From an uncultured Actinoplanes sp. (GTDB lineage Bacteria > Actinomycetota > Actinomycetes > Mycobacteriales > Micromonosporaceae), in NCBI RefSeq assembly GCF_934643405.1, contig NZ_CAKUCL010000005.1, positions 1 through 64,000 on the forward strand: a DNA stretch of 64,000 nucleotides, given 5' to 3'. Made by a program: the position numbers and the translations under genes. The notes beneath the pieces were generated by a model. It saw only the letters and a program-made list of their open reading frames with translations, was not told where the DNA came from and made no database searches. The number at the start of each line of letters is the position of its first letter. Positions within the stretch are counted from its first letter, which is position 1. Shown here piece by piece: positions 6,334-14,662 of the stretch.

Positions 6334-7769
6334 ATCCTCGGGTCGTCGTCATCGGCGCCGGCTTCGGTGGTGTCGCCGCCGCGGCCGCGCTGCTCCGGGC
6401 CGGCTTCGACGACGTCATCCTGGTCGAGAAGGCGGACCGGATCGGCGGGGTGTGGCGCGACAACACCTATCCCGGCTGCGCCTGCGACATCCCGGCGCCG
6501 CTGTATTCGTTCTCGTTCGCGCCGAACCCGGCCTGGAGCCGCCGGTACCCGCCGCAGCCGGAGATCCTCGACTACCTGCGCGCCACCGCCGACCGCCTCG
6601 GCATCACCCCGCGCGTCCGCTTCGGCACCGAGGTCACCGGCGCCCGCTGGGATGCCGCGACCGGCCGCTGGCGCGTCCACACCGGCGCCGGCGACGTGCT
6701 CGAGGCGGACGTCCTGGTGCCCGCCGCCGGCCAGCTGAGCCGCCCGGTGGTGCCGCCGCTGCCGGGCCGGTTCGACGGGCCGGCCATGCACACCGCCCGG
6801 TGGGATCCGGACGTCGTGATCGACGGCCGCCGGATCGGCGTCATCGGCACCGGCGCGAGCGCCGTCCAGCTGATCCCCGCGATCGCCGGTCGCGCCGCGT
6901 CGGTGACGGTGTTCCAGCGCAGCGCGCCCTGGACGCTCCCCAAAGTGGATCGCCGATACGGGCGAGCGCGCGTCACGGCGTACCGGAAACTGCCGTTCCT
7001 GATGCTTCTGCCGCGCGCCGGCGTCTGGGCGATGACGGTGCTGACCGGCCGGGCGGTGACCGGGAAGCGGGCCGCCGGCATGCTGGTGCGGGCGATCTCG
7101 CGGGCGCAGCGCCGCGTGCAGATCCGCGATCGGCATCTGCGCGGGCGCATCACCCCGGCGGATCCGATGGGCTGCAAGCGCGTTCTCTTCACCAACGACT
7201 GGTGGCCCGCGCTGGCGCGCCCCGACGTCCATCTGGTCACCGAGAGAATCACCGGGCTCACCGCGAATTCCGTTCGTACGGCCGACGGCCGCGAGCATCT
7301 GTGCGACGTGCTCGTCTACGCCACCGGCTTCGACGCCACCTCCTTCCTCGTGCCGATGCGGATCACCGGGCGGTCCGGGCAGGACCTGGCCGGCGTGTGG
7401 CGCGACGGCGCGTTCGCGTACCTGGGAATGACCGTCCCGGATTTCCCCAACATGTTCCTCGTCTATGGCCCGAACACGAACACGGGCAACACCTCGGTGC
7501 TCTATTTCCACGAGGCGCAGGCCCGCTATCTGGTCCAGGCGGTGCGGCGCGTCGCGGCGGGCGAGCTTTTGTCCGTACGGCCGGAGGTAGCGGCCCGCTT
7601 CGACGAGGAGATGCAGCATCGCCTCGCCGGCAGCGTCTGGACCGGATGCCGCAACTGGTACCGCACCGCGACCGGCCGGGTCGTCACGAACTGGCCGGGG
7701 ATGGCCGCCGAATACCGCCGCCGCACCGCCCGCCTGGACCCGGCCGACTACCTCACCGACCTCCGCTGA
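6330..7769 (+). CDS. Baeyer-Villiger-type flavin monooxygenase
   Basis: A 479-residue FAD/NADPH monooxygenase. FAD motif: VVVIGAGFGGVAAAAALL. Second Rossmann motif for NADPH: RIGVIGTGASAVQLIP. Between them, FDGPAMHTARWD fits the FxGxxxHTxxW fingerprint of Baeyer-Villiger monooxygenases. The C-terminal CDVLVYATGFD and PNMFLVYGPNTNTGN are typical of the flavoprotein monooxygenase group. It would insert oxygen next to a ketone to give an ester or lactone. With the GMC oxidase upstream (alcohol to ketone) and the alpha/beta hydrolase (ester to acid), it completes a plausible degradative sequence. GTG 6330 is chosen for the GTGA overlap with the preceding ORF. Confidence 0.9.
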   Translation: MNPRVVVIGAGFGGVAAAAALLRAGFDDVILVEKADRIGGVWRDNTYPGCACDIPAPLYSFSFAPNPAWSRRYPPQPEILDYLRATADRLGITPRVRFGTEVTGARWDAATGRWRVHTGAGDVLEADVLVPAAGQLSRPVVPPLPGRFDGPAMHTARWDPDVVIDGRRIGVIGTGASAVQLIPAIAGRAASVTVFQRSAPWTLPKVDRRYGRARVTAYRKLPFLMLLPRAGVWAMTVLTGRAVTGKRAAGMLVRAISRAQRRVQIRDRHLRGRITPADPMGCKRVLFTNDWWPALARPDVHLVTERITGLTANSVRTADGREHLCDVLVYATGFDATSFLVPMRITGRSGQDLAGVWRDGAFAYLGMTVPDFPNMFLVYGPNTNTGNTSVLYFHEAQARYLVQAVRRVAAGELLSVRPEVAARFDEEMQHRLAGSVWTGCRNWYRTATGRVVTNWPGMAAEYRRRTARLDPADYLTDLR

Positions 7770-7784
7770 GCCGCGGTTCGCGGG

Positions 7785-8417
7785 CTACGAGGTGAGGGCG
7801 ACCCTGACGCCGCCGGAGAGCAGCGAGTCGTGCAGTTCCACGCCGGTCAGCTCGGCCGTCGCCGGGACGTCGAAGACCAGTTTGCCCGCCACCTGCCGGC
7901 CCGGCGTCAACCGCTGCACGAACGTCGTGAGGTTCTGGTTGGCGTACAGGCCGGCGAGCTGGTCGCCGCGGTAGGAGGCGCCGGTCGCGTCGAACGCCTT
8001 CTGCGCCTTGCCCAGGAAGTATTTGGGCCCGTCGGCGATGTTGCGCACCGAGAGGCTCACCACGCAGTACCTGCCCTTGGCGGTGCGCCGGAGGTGTTCG
8101 AGGCCGATGCTCGTGCGCGAGCAGTCCACGCCGGTGACCACGAACTCGAACTTGCCGTCGCGCACCGGGTCGCCGATGGCCGGCGACGGGCGGGTGGGGA
8201 CGGCACGTGCCGGGGCGGTCGCGGCCGGCGCGCTCGGTACCGCGGTGGCCGCGCTGCCGTACCGCTGCGCCGCGGCGCCGGCCGCGAACAGAGCCACCAC
8301 CGCGACGGCCGCGATCCCGAGCGCGACCAGCGGCTTGAGCGGCGCCCGGCGCCGATCGCCCCGGTCCGGGCGGCGGCGAAGCTGCGGAGGAGAGTCGTGC
8401 GACGTCGAGCCGGCCAC
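7785..8417 (-). CDS. DUF4352-type membrane-anchored protein
   Basis: About 210 residues if translated from GTG 8417, the only in-frame start codon I see close to the end of the upstream gene; GAAGG lies just before it. A basic N-terminus is followed by one transmembrane segment (LVALGIAAVAVVALFAAGAA), a Ser/Pro/Ala-rich linker, then a domain beginning IGDPVRDGKFEFVVTGVDC. This resembles the immunoglobulin-like DUF4352 (telokin-like) domain, including YCVVSLSVRNIADGP and LVFDVP. These domains sit outside the membrane in actinobacteria; their role is mostly unknown. Its end is convergent with the monooxygenase. Confidence 0.7.
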   Translation of the reverse strand: MAGSTSHDSPPQLRRRPDRGDRRRAPLKPLVALGIAAVAVVALFAAGAAAQRYGSAATAVPSAPAATAPARAVPTRPSPAIGDPVRDGKFEFVVTGVDCSRTSIGLEHLRRTAKGRYCVVSLSVRNIADGPKYFLGKAQKAFDATGASYRGDQLAGLYANQNLTTFVQRLTPGRQVAGKLVFDVPATAELTGVELHDSLLSGGVRVALTS

Positions 8418-8506
8418 CCCTTCACTGTCGGTCGCCGGGGCGGTGCCCGTCAGCGGTTTCGTCCGATCGGCGACGCCGACGGTTAGGTGGTTGCGCGCCG
8501 CGGCGG

Positions 8507-9400
8507 CTACGGGATCAGGACGATCTTCCCGCGCAGGCCGCCGGCCTCGAAGCGGCGGTGCGCCTCGGCCGCCTCCGACAGCGGGTACGTGGCCGCCACC
8601 CGGGTCCGCAGCCGTCCCCGCAGGAGCTCGCGCAGCGCCGGCTGATCCACCCGCACCAGCACCACCTCCTGCCGCACCCGGCGGGCGGGCTCGACCGGCG
8701 GGACGGGGCGGGTGCTGACGAGGACGCCGCCGGCCGCGACCGCCGCCGCGGCCGGCTCGCCGAGCGGGACAGCGTCCAGCACGGCCGCCGCGGTGGGCAG
8801 GGCGGCCGTCCGCGGGATCACCGTCGCCACGCCCAGCCCGCGCACCCATTCCTCGTCGCCGCTGGTGGCCGACGCGTGCACCGTGTGCCCGGCCCGCACG
8901 GCCAGTTGAGCCGCGAAACCGCCCACCGCGCCGCTCGCGCCGGTCACCAGCACCGTCGCCGGCCCGGACAGCGCCATCATGTCCAGCGCCCGGCGGGCGG
9001 TGAGCGCGTTGAGCGGCACGGTGGCGGCGACGACCGGATCCAGCTCGTCCGGCACCGGCACCAGCCACCCGGCGTCCGCGGCCACCAGGTCCGCGTATCC
9101 GCCGACGCTGCCGCGGGTGAGGTGCCAGGGGATCATCCCGGCGACCCGGTCCCCCGCGCGCAGGCCGGTGACGCCGTCGCCGACCGCCACGACGTCGCCG
9201 GCGATGTCCCAGCCGGGGACGAACGGCGGCGGCACCGGGCCGCCCGGGATCTGCCCCACCCGTGCGGCGATGTCGGCCGGATGCACGCAGGCGGCCCTCA
9301 CCCGTACGCAGACCTGGTGCGCGGCGGGAACCGGATCGGGCCGCTCGACCATCCGCAGCACCTCCGGCCCGCCCGGCGCGGTGACCACGACGGCACGCAT
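8507..9400 (-). CDS. NADPH:quinone reductase-like zinc-free MDR oxidoreductase
   Basis: A 297-residue medium-chain dehydrogenase/reductase. ATG 9400 follows AGGAGG and starts MRAVVVTAPGGPEVLRM, the family N-terminus. The substrate domain includes CVHPADIAARVGQIPG and FVPGWDIAGDVVAVG; the nucleotide-binding motif is VLVTGASGAVGGFAAQLA. The zinc-binding cysteines of alcohol dehydrogenases are missing, so a quinone or enone reductase using NADPH is more likely. It is close to the minimum length for the family, about 20-30 residues short in the catalytic domain. It may be co-transcribed with the DUF4352 gene 89 bp downstream. Confidence 0.85.
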   Translation of the reverse strand: MRAVVVTAPGGPEVLRMVERPDPVPAAHQVCVRVRAACVHPADIAARVGQIPGGPVPPPFVPGWDIAGDVVAVGDGVTGLRAGDRVAGMIPWHLTRGSVGGYADLVAADAGWLVPVPDELDPVVAATVPLNALTARRALDMMALSGPATVLVTGASGAVGGFAAQLAVRAGHTVHASATSGDEEWVRGLGVATVIPRTAALPTAAAVLDAVPLGEPAAAAVAAGGVLVSTRPVPPVEPARRVRQEVVLVRVDQPALRELLRGRLRTRVAATYPLSEAAEAHRRFEAGGLRGKIVLIP

Positions 9401-9587
9401 GACACCTCCTCTGCCGCGCATACTCGTCGATGTCTCACCTTCCCGGCAAGCGTTTCGCGGTGTCGGCTGGGTGACCTCCGGCGCGGCCGGCACCCGCGCG
9501 GTCACAGGGAACCGTCAGGTCGGGCACAGGCTGCACTCGACCGGGACGGTTACCGTGAGAAGTCACTCCGATCCGTTGGGAGGATCC

Positions 9588-9773
9588 GTGAGCGGCTCCA
9601 TCAAGCGTCTCCTGTTCGAGATGATCGCCCGTAAGCTGCACGGCGGGCACGGTCGTGGGCACTACGGCCGGCCCCGGCGTCACGGCTTCCACGGGCACTA
9701 CAAACACCACGGCCACTACGGTCACCACGGGCATTACCGCCACCACGGGCATTACCGCCGGCGTCTCTGGTGA
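9588..9773 (+). CDS. His-rich repeat miniprotein
   Basis: A 61-residue ORF from GTG 9588, preceded by GGGAGGA at 3 bases. It has a short amphipathic N-terminus (SIKRLLFEMIARKL) followed by a Gly/His/Tyr/Arg tail containing 15 histidines. The tail has three copies of HHGHY separated by single residues, plus related GHY units. No cysteines and no signal peptide. Such His-rich tails bind Ni, Zn, Cu or Co, so a metal buffer or metallochaperone role is plausible but unproven. A strong hairpin terminator follows 12 bp downstream, supporting a monocistronic gene. No metal transporter is nearby. Confidence 0.6.
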   Translation: MSGSIKRLLFEMIARKLHGGHGRGHYGRPRRHGFHGHYKHHGHYGHHGHYRHHGHYRRRLW

Positions 9774-9784
9774 GCCGCCGGGGT

Positions 9785-9814
9785 GCCGTGCCCGTTCCCC
9801 CGGGCGGGCACGGC
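9785..9814 (+). terminator. Hairpin terminator after the His-rich ORF
   Basis: GCCGTGCCCG and CGGGCACGGC form a perfect 10-bp GC-rich stem with a 10-base loop, 12 bp after the stop codon. There is no T-tract, as is common for actinomycete terminators. Confidence 0.7.
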
Positions 9815-9896
9815 CTCCGCGTGAGATAGGCCGGGTGAGGCAGGCCGCCCACCGACGAGGCGGGCGGCCGTCTCACCCGGCCCTGCGAGGTGGACC

Positions 9897-9932
9897 GGCG
9901 GCCGGAAACCGGCAGGCGGCCGGAAACCGGCA
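9897..9932. repeat. 18-bp direct repeat, two units
   Basis: GGCGGCCGGAAACCGGCA occurs twice head to tail (9897-9914, 9915-9932) with a partial third copy, just beyond the end of the molybdenum-subunit gene. Each unit contains the inverted repeat GCCGGAAACCGGC, so the array could also act as a terminator for the minus-strand operon. Confidence 0.8.
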
Positions 9933-9953
9933 GGCGGCCGAGGCGGCGCCAGG

Positions 9954-12194
9954 TCAGGCGGTCCGGCGGGCTGCGAGGATCACCTCGGCGGCGATCGGCA
10001 ACTCCCGTACGCGGTTGCCCGTCGCGTGGAAGACGGCGTTCGCGATCGCGGCCGCGACGCCCACCTGGCCGATCTCGCCGACGCCCTTCACGCCGAGCGG
10101 GCCCACCACGTCGTCCTGCACCTCGACGAACTCGACGGTCACGTCGGGCGCGTCGGCGTTCACCGGCACCAGGTACTCGCCCAGGTTGTTCGCCGCCCAC
10201 CGGCCCGTGCGGGTGTCCATCCGGTTGCCCTCCAGCAGCGCCTGGCTCATCCCCCACAGCATGCCGCCCATCAGCTGGCTGCGGGCGAGCTTCGGGTTCA
10301 GCACCCGGCCCGGCGCGAACACCCCGGCGAGCCGCCGCACCCGCACCAGGCCGAGGTCCACGTCGACCGCCACCTCGGCGAACTGGGCGCCGAACGTCAG
10401 CAGCCCGTGCGGGGTGTCCAGCGGCGGCGGCGTCCAGGAGCCCAGCGCCTCCTCGTCCAGCCACCGGTTGCGCTGCAGCAGCGACGCGTACGTCTCGCCG
10501 GCCGAGCCCGACGACATCCGGCCGTCGCGCACCGAGACCGTCGCCGGGTCGAGACCGTGCAGCGGTGACTGCGGATCGGCCACCGCCAGGGCGATCAGGC
10601 GCTCGCGCAGGCGGACACCGGCGTCGTGCACCGCCGAGCTGACCATCGTCGCGCCCATCGAACCCACCGCGGACGACGTGTTCGGCAGGTCGGTGTCGCC
10701 GGCCTCGAACCGCACCGTGTCCAGCGACATGCCGAGCGCGTCGACCGCCACCTGCGTCATCGCGGTCAGCGTGCCGGTCCCGAACTCCTGGGCGCCGGCC
10801 GCGACGACAGCGCTGCCGTCCGAGTACACCCGCGCCCGGGCGTGCTGCACCGGCATGAAGAACGCGACCGGGTACGCCGCGGCCGCCATTCCCTGGCCGA
10901 TCAGCCAGTTGCCCTCGCGCCGCGAGCGCGGCGCCGGGTCCCGCTCGCTCCAGCCGAACGCCTCGGCGCCCACCCGCAGGCACTCCTCGAAACCGTCGCT
11001 GGACCAGGGGTGCCCGTACGGGTCGGTGGCCGCGCGGTTCAGCAGGCGCAACTCCACCGGATCGACCCCGACCCGGTACGCCAGCTCGTCCATCGCGGCT
11101 TCCAGGGCGTACACACCCAGCGTTTCGCCGGGTCCGCGGGTGAACGTCGGCGTCATCGTGTTGCCCTTGATCAGGTGGTGCACGCCGAGGTAGTTGTCCA
11201 CCGCGTACAGCTGCGACGAGACGCCGGTGGCCGGTTCCGCCCAGTCGTCGAACGGCGAGGTGATCGAGAGTTTCTCGTGCTTGACGACGGTGAGCCGGCC
11301 GTCCTCGCCGGCGCCCAGCGCGACGTGCTGCTCCTGCTCCTCGCGGTGGCCGTGCGACGTGTACGTCTGCGACCGGGTCAGCGACAGCTTCACCGGGCGC
11401 TGCACGTGCCGCGCCGCCATGGCCGCGAGGGTCACGTGCGGCCACACCATCGCCTTGCCGCCGAAGCCGCCGCCGACGAACTTCGTGAGCACCCGGATCT
11501 TGCTGAGCGGAATGCCGAGCAGATGCGCCACGGTGAGCTGGGTGGCCCGTACTCCCATCGTGGAGTCGTAGAGCGTGAGCTCGTCGCCGTGCCAGACCGC
11601 CGTGGTGGCCGAGGGTTCGAGGGTGTTGTGGTGGTTCGCCGCCAGCCGGTACGAGGCGTCCACCCGCACCGGCGCCGCCGCGAGCGCGCCCTCGACGTCG
11701 CCGCGCTCGTTGCGGCCGGGCGCCAGACCACCGAAGAGCCTTTCCGCCTCGTACGCCTGTGCCCGTCCCTCGTCGATCGAGGTGACCGACGCCGCGCGCT
11801 CGTACTCCACGTCGATCAGCGACGCGGCGTACTGCGCCCGTTCGTGGCTGTCCGCGACCACCACGGCGACCGGCTGCCCGTAGTAGAGGACGACGTCGTC
11901 CTGCATCGGGAAGAAGCTCTCACCCGGCGCGGCCTGACCGACCAGCGACGGCAGCAGCCGCGGCGCTCCGACGATCTTGCCGAGGTTCTCGTGGGTGAGC
12001 ACGGCCAGCGTGCCGTGCTGCGCCTCGGCGGCCGCGGTACGGACCGCGACGACCCGCCCGGCCGGGATCCGAGCGCCGACGATCGCCGCGTACGCCATGT
12101 CGGCCAGCGGGATCTCCGCGGTGTACCGCGCGCCGCCGGTGACCTTGTCCCGGCCGTCGACCCGGCTGACCGGGGTTCCGATCGCGGGGCTCAT
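9954..12194 (-). CDS. Aldehyde/xanthine oxidase molybdenum-cofactor subunit
   Basis: A 746-residue catalytic subunit of a xanthine-oxidase-family hydroxylase (PaoC/YagR-like). FVGGGFGGKAMVWPH is the molybdopterin-binding loop. GVGEIGQVGVAAAIANAV near the C-terminus carries the catalytic Glu. The N-terminal SRVDGRDKVTGGARYTAEI is the typical start of this domain. ATG 12194 overlaps the stop of the FAD subunit as ATGA. It is the last gene of an operon with the 2Fe-2S and FAD subunits and XdhC. It would hydroxylate an aldehyde or N-heterocycle in a heterotrimer. No Tat signal is visible here or on the Fe-S subunit, so a cytoplasmic location is likely. Confidence 0.92.
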   Translation of the reverse strand: MSPAIGTPVSRVDGRDKVTGGARYTAEIPLADMAYAAIVGARIPAGRVVAVRTAAAEAQHGTLAVLTHENLGKIVGAPRLLPSLVGQAAPGESFFPMQDDVVLYYGQPVAVVVADSHERAQYAASLIDVEYERAASVTSIDEGRAQAYEAERLFGGLAPGRNERGDVEGALAAAPVRVDASYRLAANHHNTLEPSATTAVWHGDELTLYDSTMGVRATQLTVAHLLGIPLSKIRVLTKFVGGGFGGKAMVWPHVTLAAMAARHVQRPVKLSLTRSQTYTSHGHREEQEQHVALGAGEDGRLTVVKHEKLSITSPFDDWAEPATGVSSQLYAVDNYLGVHHLIKGNTMTPTFTRGPGETLGVYALEAAMDELAYRVGVDPVELRLLNRAATDPYGHPWSSDGFEECLRVGAEAFGWSERDPAPRSRREGNWLIGQGMAAAAYPVAFFMPVQHARARVYSDGSAVVAAGAQEFGTGTLTAMTQVAVDALGMSLDTVRFEAGDTDLPNTSSAVGSMGATMVSSAVHDAGVRLRERLIALAVADPQSPLHGLDPATVSVRDGRMSSGSAGETYASLLQRNRWLDEEALGSWTPPPLDTPHGLLTFGAQFAEVAVDVDLGLVRVRRLAGVFAPGRVLNPKLARSQLMGGMLWGMSQALLEGNRMDTRTGRWAANNLGEYLVPVNADAPDVTVEFVEVQDDVVGPLGVKGVGEIGQVGVAAAIANAVFHATGNRVRELPIAAEVILAARRTA

Positions 12195-13180
12195 CGCGCA
12201 CCTCCCATCGCCGAGAGCAGGCCGCGGACGATCGTGCGTTCGGCCAGCTCCACCTTGAACGCGTTCATCGGCCGGGTGACCGCCGGCCGCAGCTCCGCGG
12301 CGGCCGCGGCGGCGAACGCCTCGGCCGTGGCCGGGCCGCCCACCAGCGCCTGTTCGGCGATCCGGGCGCGCCACGGCTTCGTGCCCACGCCGCCCAGGGC
12401 GAGCCGCACCGCGGCAACCTTGCCGCCGTCCACCTCGAGGGCGGCGAACACCGAGGTCAGCGCGAACTCGTAGGACTGCCGGTCGCGGAACTTGTGGTAC
12501 TGCGACGTGCGGGCCGGCGGCAGTCCGGGCACGTCGATCTGGGTGATCAGCTCACCGTGCGCCAGCGGGTGCTCGAGGTGCGGCGTGTCCCCGGGCAGCA
12601 GGAAGAAGTCGTCGATCGGGATCGACCGGGTGCCGCCCGGCCCGAGCGTGCGCACCACCGCGTCGAGCGCCACCAACGCGACGGCGACGTCCGAGGGGTG
12701 CAGCGCGATGCAGTGCTCGCTGGTGCCGAGGATCGCGTGTCCCCGGTTGATGCCGTCGAGCGCCGAGCAGCCCGTGCCGGGCTCGCGCTTGTTGCACGCC
12801 GAGATGCCGTCGCGGAAGTACGCGCACCGCGTCCGCTGGCACATGTTGCCGCCCATCGACGCCATGTTGCGCAACTGCTCGGACGCGCCCAGCAGCAGCG
12901 CCTGCGACATGCCGGGATACCGGGCGAGCACCTCGGGGTGGCGCGCCACGTCGCTCATCCGCGACAGCGCGCCGATCCGCAGCCCGCCGTCCGGGGCCAC
13001 CGAGACGTCGGCCAGCGGCAGCGCGTTGATGTCGACCAGCACGTCCGGCTTGGTGACGTTCAGCCGGATCAGGTCCACCTCGGTCGTGCCGCCGGCCAGG
13101 AAGGCGCTGGACGGATCGCCGGCGACCACGGCGATCGCCTCGTCGACGGTTCTGGGCCGTACGTAACTAAGCGGTCGCAT
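12191..13180 (-). CDS. FAD-binding subunit of the molybdenum hydroxylase (PaoB-like)
   Basis: A 329-residue electron-transfer subunit. FLAGGTTEVDLIRL is the FAD-binding motif and ASMGGNMCQRTRCAYFRD continues the fold. The cysteines in NMCQRTRC, CNKREPGTGC and EHC match those of the PaoB branch, which holds an extra [4Fe-4S] cluster compared with ordinary XdhB/CoxM proteins. The C-terminal CO dehydrogenase flavoprotein domain includes KFRDRQSYEFALTSV. It overlaps its downstream partner by 4 bp and its upstream partner by 14 bp, so co-translation is likely. Confidence 0.92.
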   Translation of the reverse strand: MRPLSYVRPRTVDEAIAVVAGDPSSAFLAGGTTEVDLIRLNVTKPDVLVDINALPLADVSVAPDGGLRIGALSRMSDVARHPEVLARYPGMSQALLLGASEQLRNMASMGGNMCQRTRCAYFRDGISACNKREPGTGCSALDGINRGHAILGTSEHCIALHPSDVAVALVALDAVVRTLGPGGTRSIPIDDFFLLPGDTPHLEHPLAHGELITQIDVPGLPPARTSQYHKFRDRQSYEFALTSVFAALEVDGGKVAAVRLALGGVGTKPWRARIAEQALVGGPATAEAFAAAAAAELRPAVTRPMNAFKVELAERTIVRGLLSAMGGAR

Positions 13181-13709
13181 CGCGCACCGTCCTGATCGCC
13201 TGCCGGATGTTGGGGTATGCCGCGCAGCGGCAGATGTTGCCGCTCATGAATTCGGCGATGTCCTCGTCGGTGCTCGCGTTGCCCTCGCGCAGCAGCGCCA
13301 CCGCCGACATGATCTGACCGGAGGTGCAGTAGCCGCACTGGAAGGCGTCGCAGTCGATGAACGCCTGCTGCATCGGATGCAGCTGCCCGCCGGTGGCCAG
13401 GCCCTCGATCGTGGTGATCTCGCGGCCCTCGACGGTCACCGCCAGGGTGAGGCAGGCCAGCACCCGGCGGCCGTCCACCCACACCGTGCAGGCGCCGCAG
13501 GTGCCCTGGTCACACCCCTTCTTGGAGCCGGTCAGGTCGAGACGTTCGCGCAGCGCGTCGAGCAGGCTGACGCGGGGTTCCAGCTCGACGGCGTGCACGA
13601 CGCCGTTGACGGTCAGTTCGACCGGGCCGGCGTCCGGACCACGCAGGTCGCCGCCGGCCGGCCGGGCGGAGTCCGGCACCGCGGAGGTACCGGGATGGAG
13701 GACGGTCAT
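13167..13709 (-). CDS. 2Fe-2S subunit of the molybdenum hydroxylase
   Basis: A 180-residue iron-sulfur subunit. The plant-type cluster motif is GCDQGTCGACTVWVDGRRVLAC; the second, helical cluster domain has QCGYCTSGQIM and GNICRCAAYPNI. ATG 13709 follows AGGAG at 8 bases. The N-terminal 35 residues are Pro/Ala/Gly-rich but lack the twin-arginine motif found in periplasmic PaoA, so this complex is probably cytoplasmic. It passes electrons from the molybdenum centre to FAD. Its start overlaps the XdhC stop as ATGA. Confidence 0.93.
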   Translation of the reverse strand: MTVLHPGTSAVPDSARPAGGDLRGPDAGPVELTVNGVVHAVELEPRVSLLDALRERLDLTGSKKGCDQGTCGACTVWVDGRRVLACLTLAVTVEGREITTIEGLATGGQLHPMQQAFIDCDAFQCGYCTSGQIMSAVALLREGNASTDEDIAEFMSGNICRCAAYPNIRQAIRTVRDATA

Positions 13710-14662
13710 ACCTTTACTCCTGACTTCGTGATCGGTCCCTCGGTCTCGCAGAGGCGGCCGCCGGAGCGGCCGTTCGTGGCGGCGACCAGCTCGGCCAGCA
13801 GCGACAGGGCGGTCTCCGCGGTCGAGCCGGCGCCGAGGTCCAGCCCGGCCGGTCCGGCCAGGCGGTCCAGGCCGGGCGTGCCGGCCAGCCGGAGCAGCCG
13901 CTCGGCGTGGGTGGCCCGGCTGCCCAGCACGGCGACGTGCCCGGCGGATCCGGCCAGGGCCGCGATCAGGGCGCTGTCGTCGATGCGCGGGTCGTGCGTG
14001 ACGGCGAGGACGGCGTCGCCGGCGGCCGGCGGGTGGGCGGCCAGGTAGGCGCCGGGCCACGCGCGGACGACCTCGTCGGCGAGCGGGACCCGCTCGCGGT
14101 GCGCGTACTCGGGGCGCGGATCGACCACGATCACCCGCCGGCCCAGCGGGACGGCCAGCGCGGCAACGGCCGCCGCCAGATCCGTCGCGCCGATGACGAT
14201 CACCTTCGGCCGGGCGGCGAGTTCCTCCCCGTGCTCGTCGTGCGCCAGGGGGGTGGTCTCCCCCACGGCCCAGACGTACGGGTATCGCAGCCCCACCCGT
14301 ACGAAAGCGGGTTTGTCCTCGCGCAACGCCGCCGCCACCGCACCGCCCGGGGCCTCGGTGATCAGGATCCGCAGGGTGCTGCGGCACGCCGGGCCCGGCT
14401 CCCAGGGCAGCAGCTCGTCGCCGACGCTGACCTCGGTGATCCGCGCGGGGTCACCGGCCAGCACCTCGCGAGCCTCGCTGAGCACGGCGCCCTCGACGCA
14501 GCCGCCGGCGACCGAACCGGTCCACTCGCCGTCGCCGGCGATCGCCATGGTGGCGCCGATCGGGCGGGCGCCCGGACCGTCGCGGCCGATCAGCCGGGCC
14601 AGCACCACCCGGTGCCCCTCGGCGCGCTTGCGCTCGACGAACGGCCAGACCTCACGCAGCAT
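13706..14662 (-). CDS. XdhC/CoxI family molybdenum-cofactor insertion factor
   Basis: A 318-residue maturation protein that in the family binds and sulfurates the molybdenum cofactor before insertion. The N-terminal XdhC/CoxI domain includes VWPFVERKRAEGHRVVLARL and GSVAGGCVEGAVL. The C-terminal Rossmann-like domain has KVIVIGATDLAAAVAALA, VIVVDPRPEYA and GHVAVLGSRATHAERL. It lies directly before the oxidase subunits and overlaps both neighbours (ATGA downstream, 11 bp upstream), which assigns it to this enzyme. Confidence 0.9.
   Translation of the reverse strand: MLREVWPFVERKRAEGHRVVLARLIGRDGPGARPIGATMAIAGDGEWTGSVAGGCVEGAVLSEAREVLAGDPARITEVSVGDELLPWEPGPACRSTLRILITEAPGGAVAAALREDKPAFVRVGLRYPYVWAVGETTPLAHDEHGEELAARPKVIVIGATDLAAAVAALAVPLGRRVIVVDPRPEYAHRERVPLADEVVRAWPGAYLAAHPPAAGDAVLAVTHDPRIDDSALIAALAGSAGHVAVLGSRATHAERLLRLAGTPGLDRLAGPAGLDLGAGSTAETALSLLAELVAATNGRSGGRLCETEGPITKSGVKV

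Noticed and set aside
7792..9068. Long frames opposite the DUF4352 and quinone reductase genes
   Set aside because: These mirror the real genes in high-GC DNA and have low-complexity Arg/Ala/Gly composition.
9435..9752. Val-rich minus-strand frame opposite the His-rich ORF
   Set aside because: The plus-strand ORF has the ribosome-binding site, a defined N-terminal helix and a terminator; the opposite frame has none.
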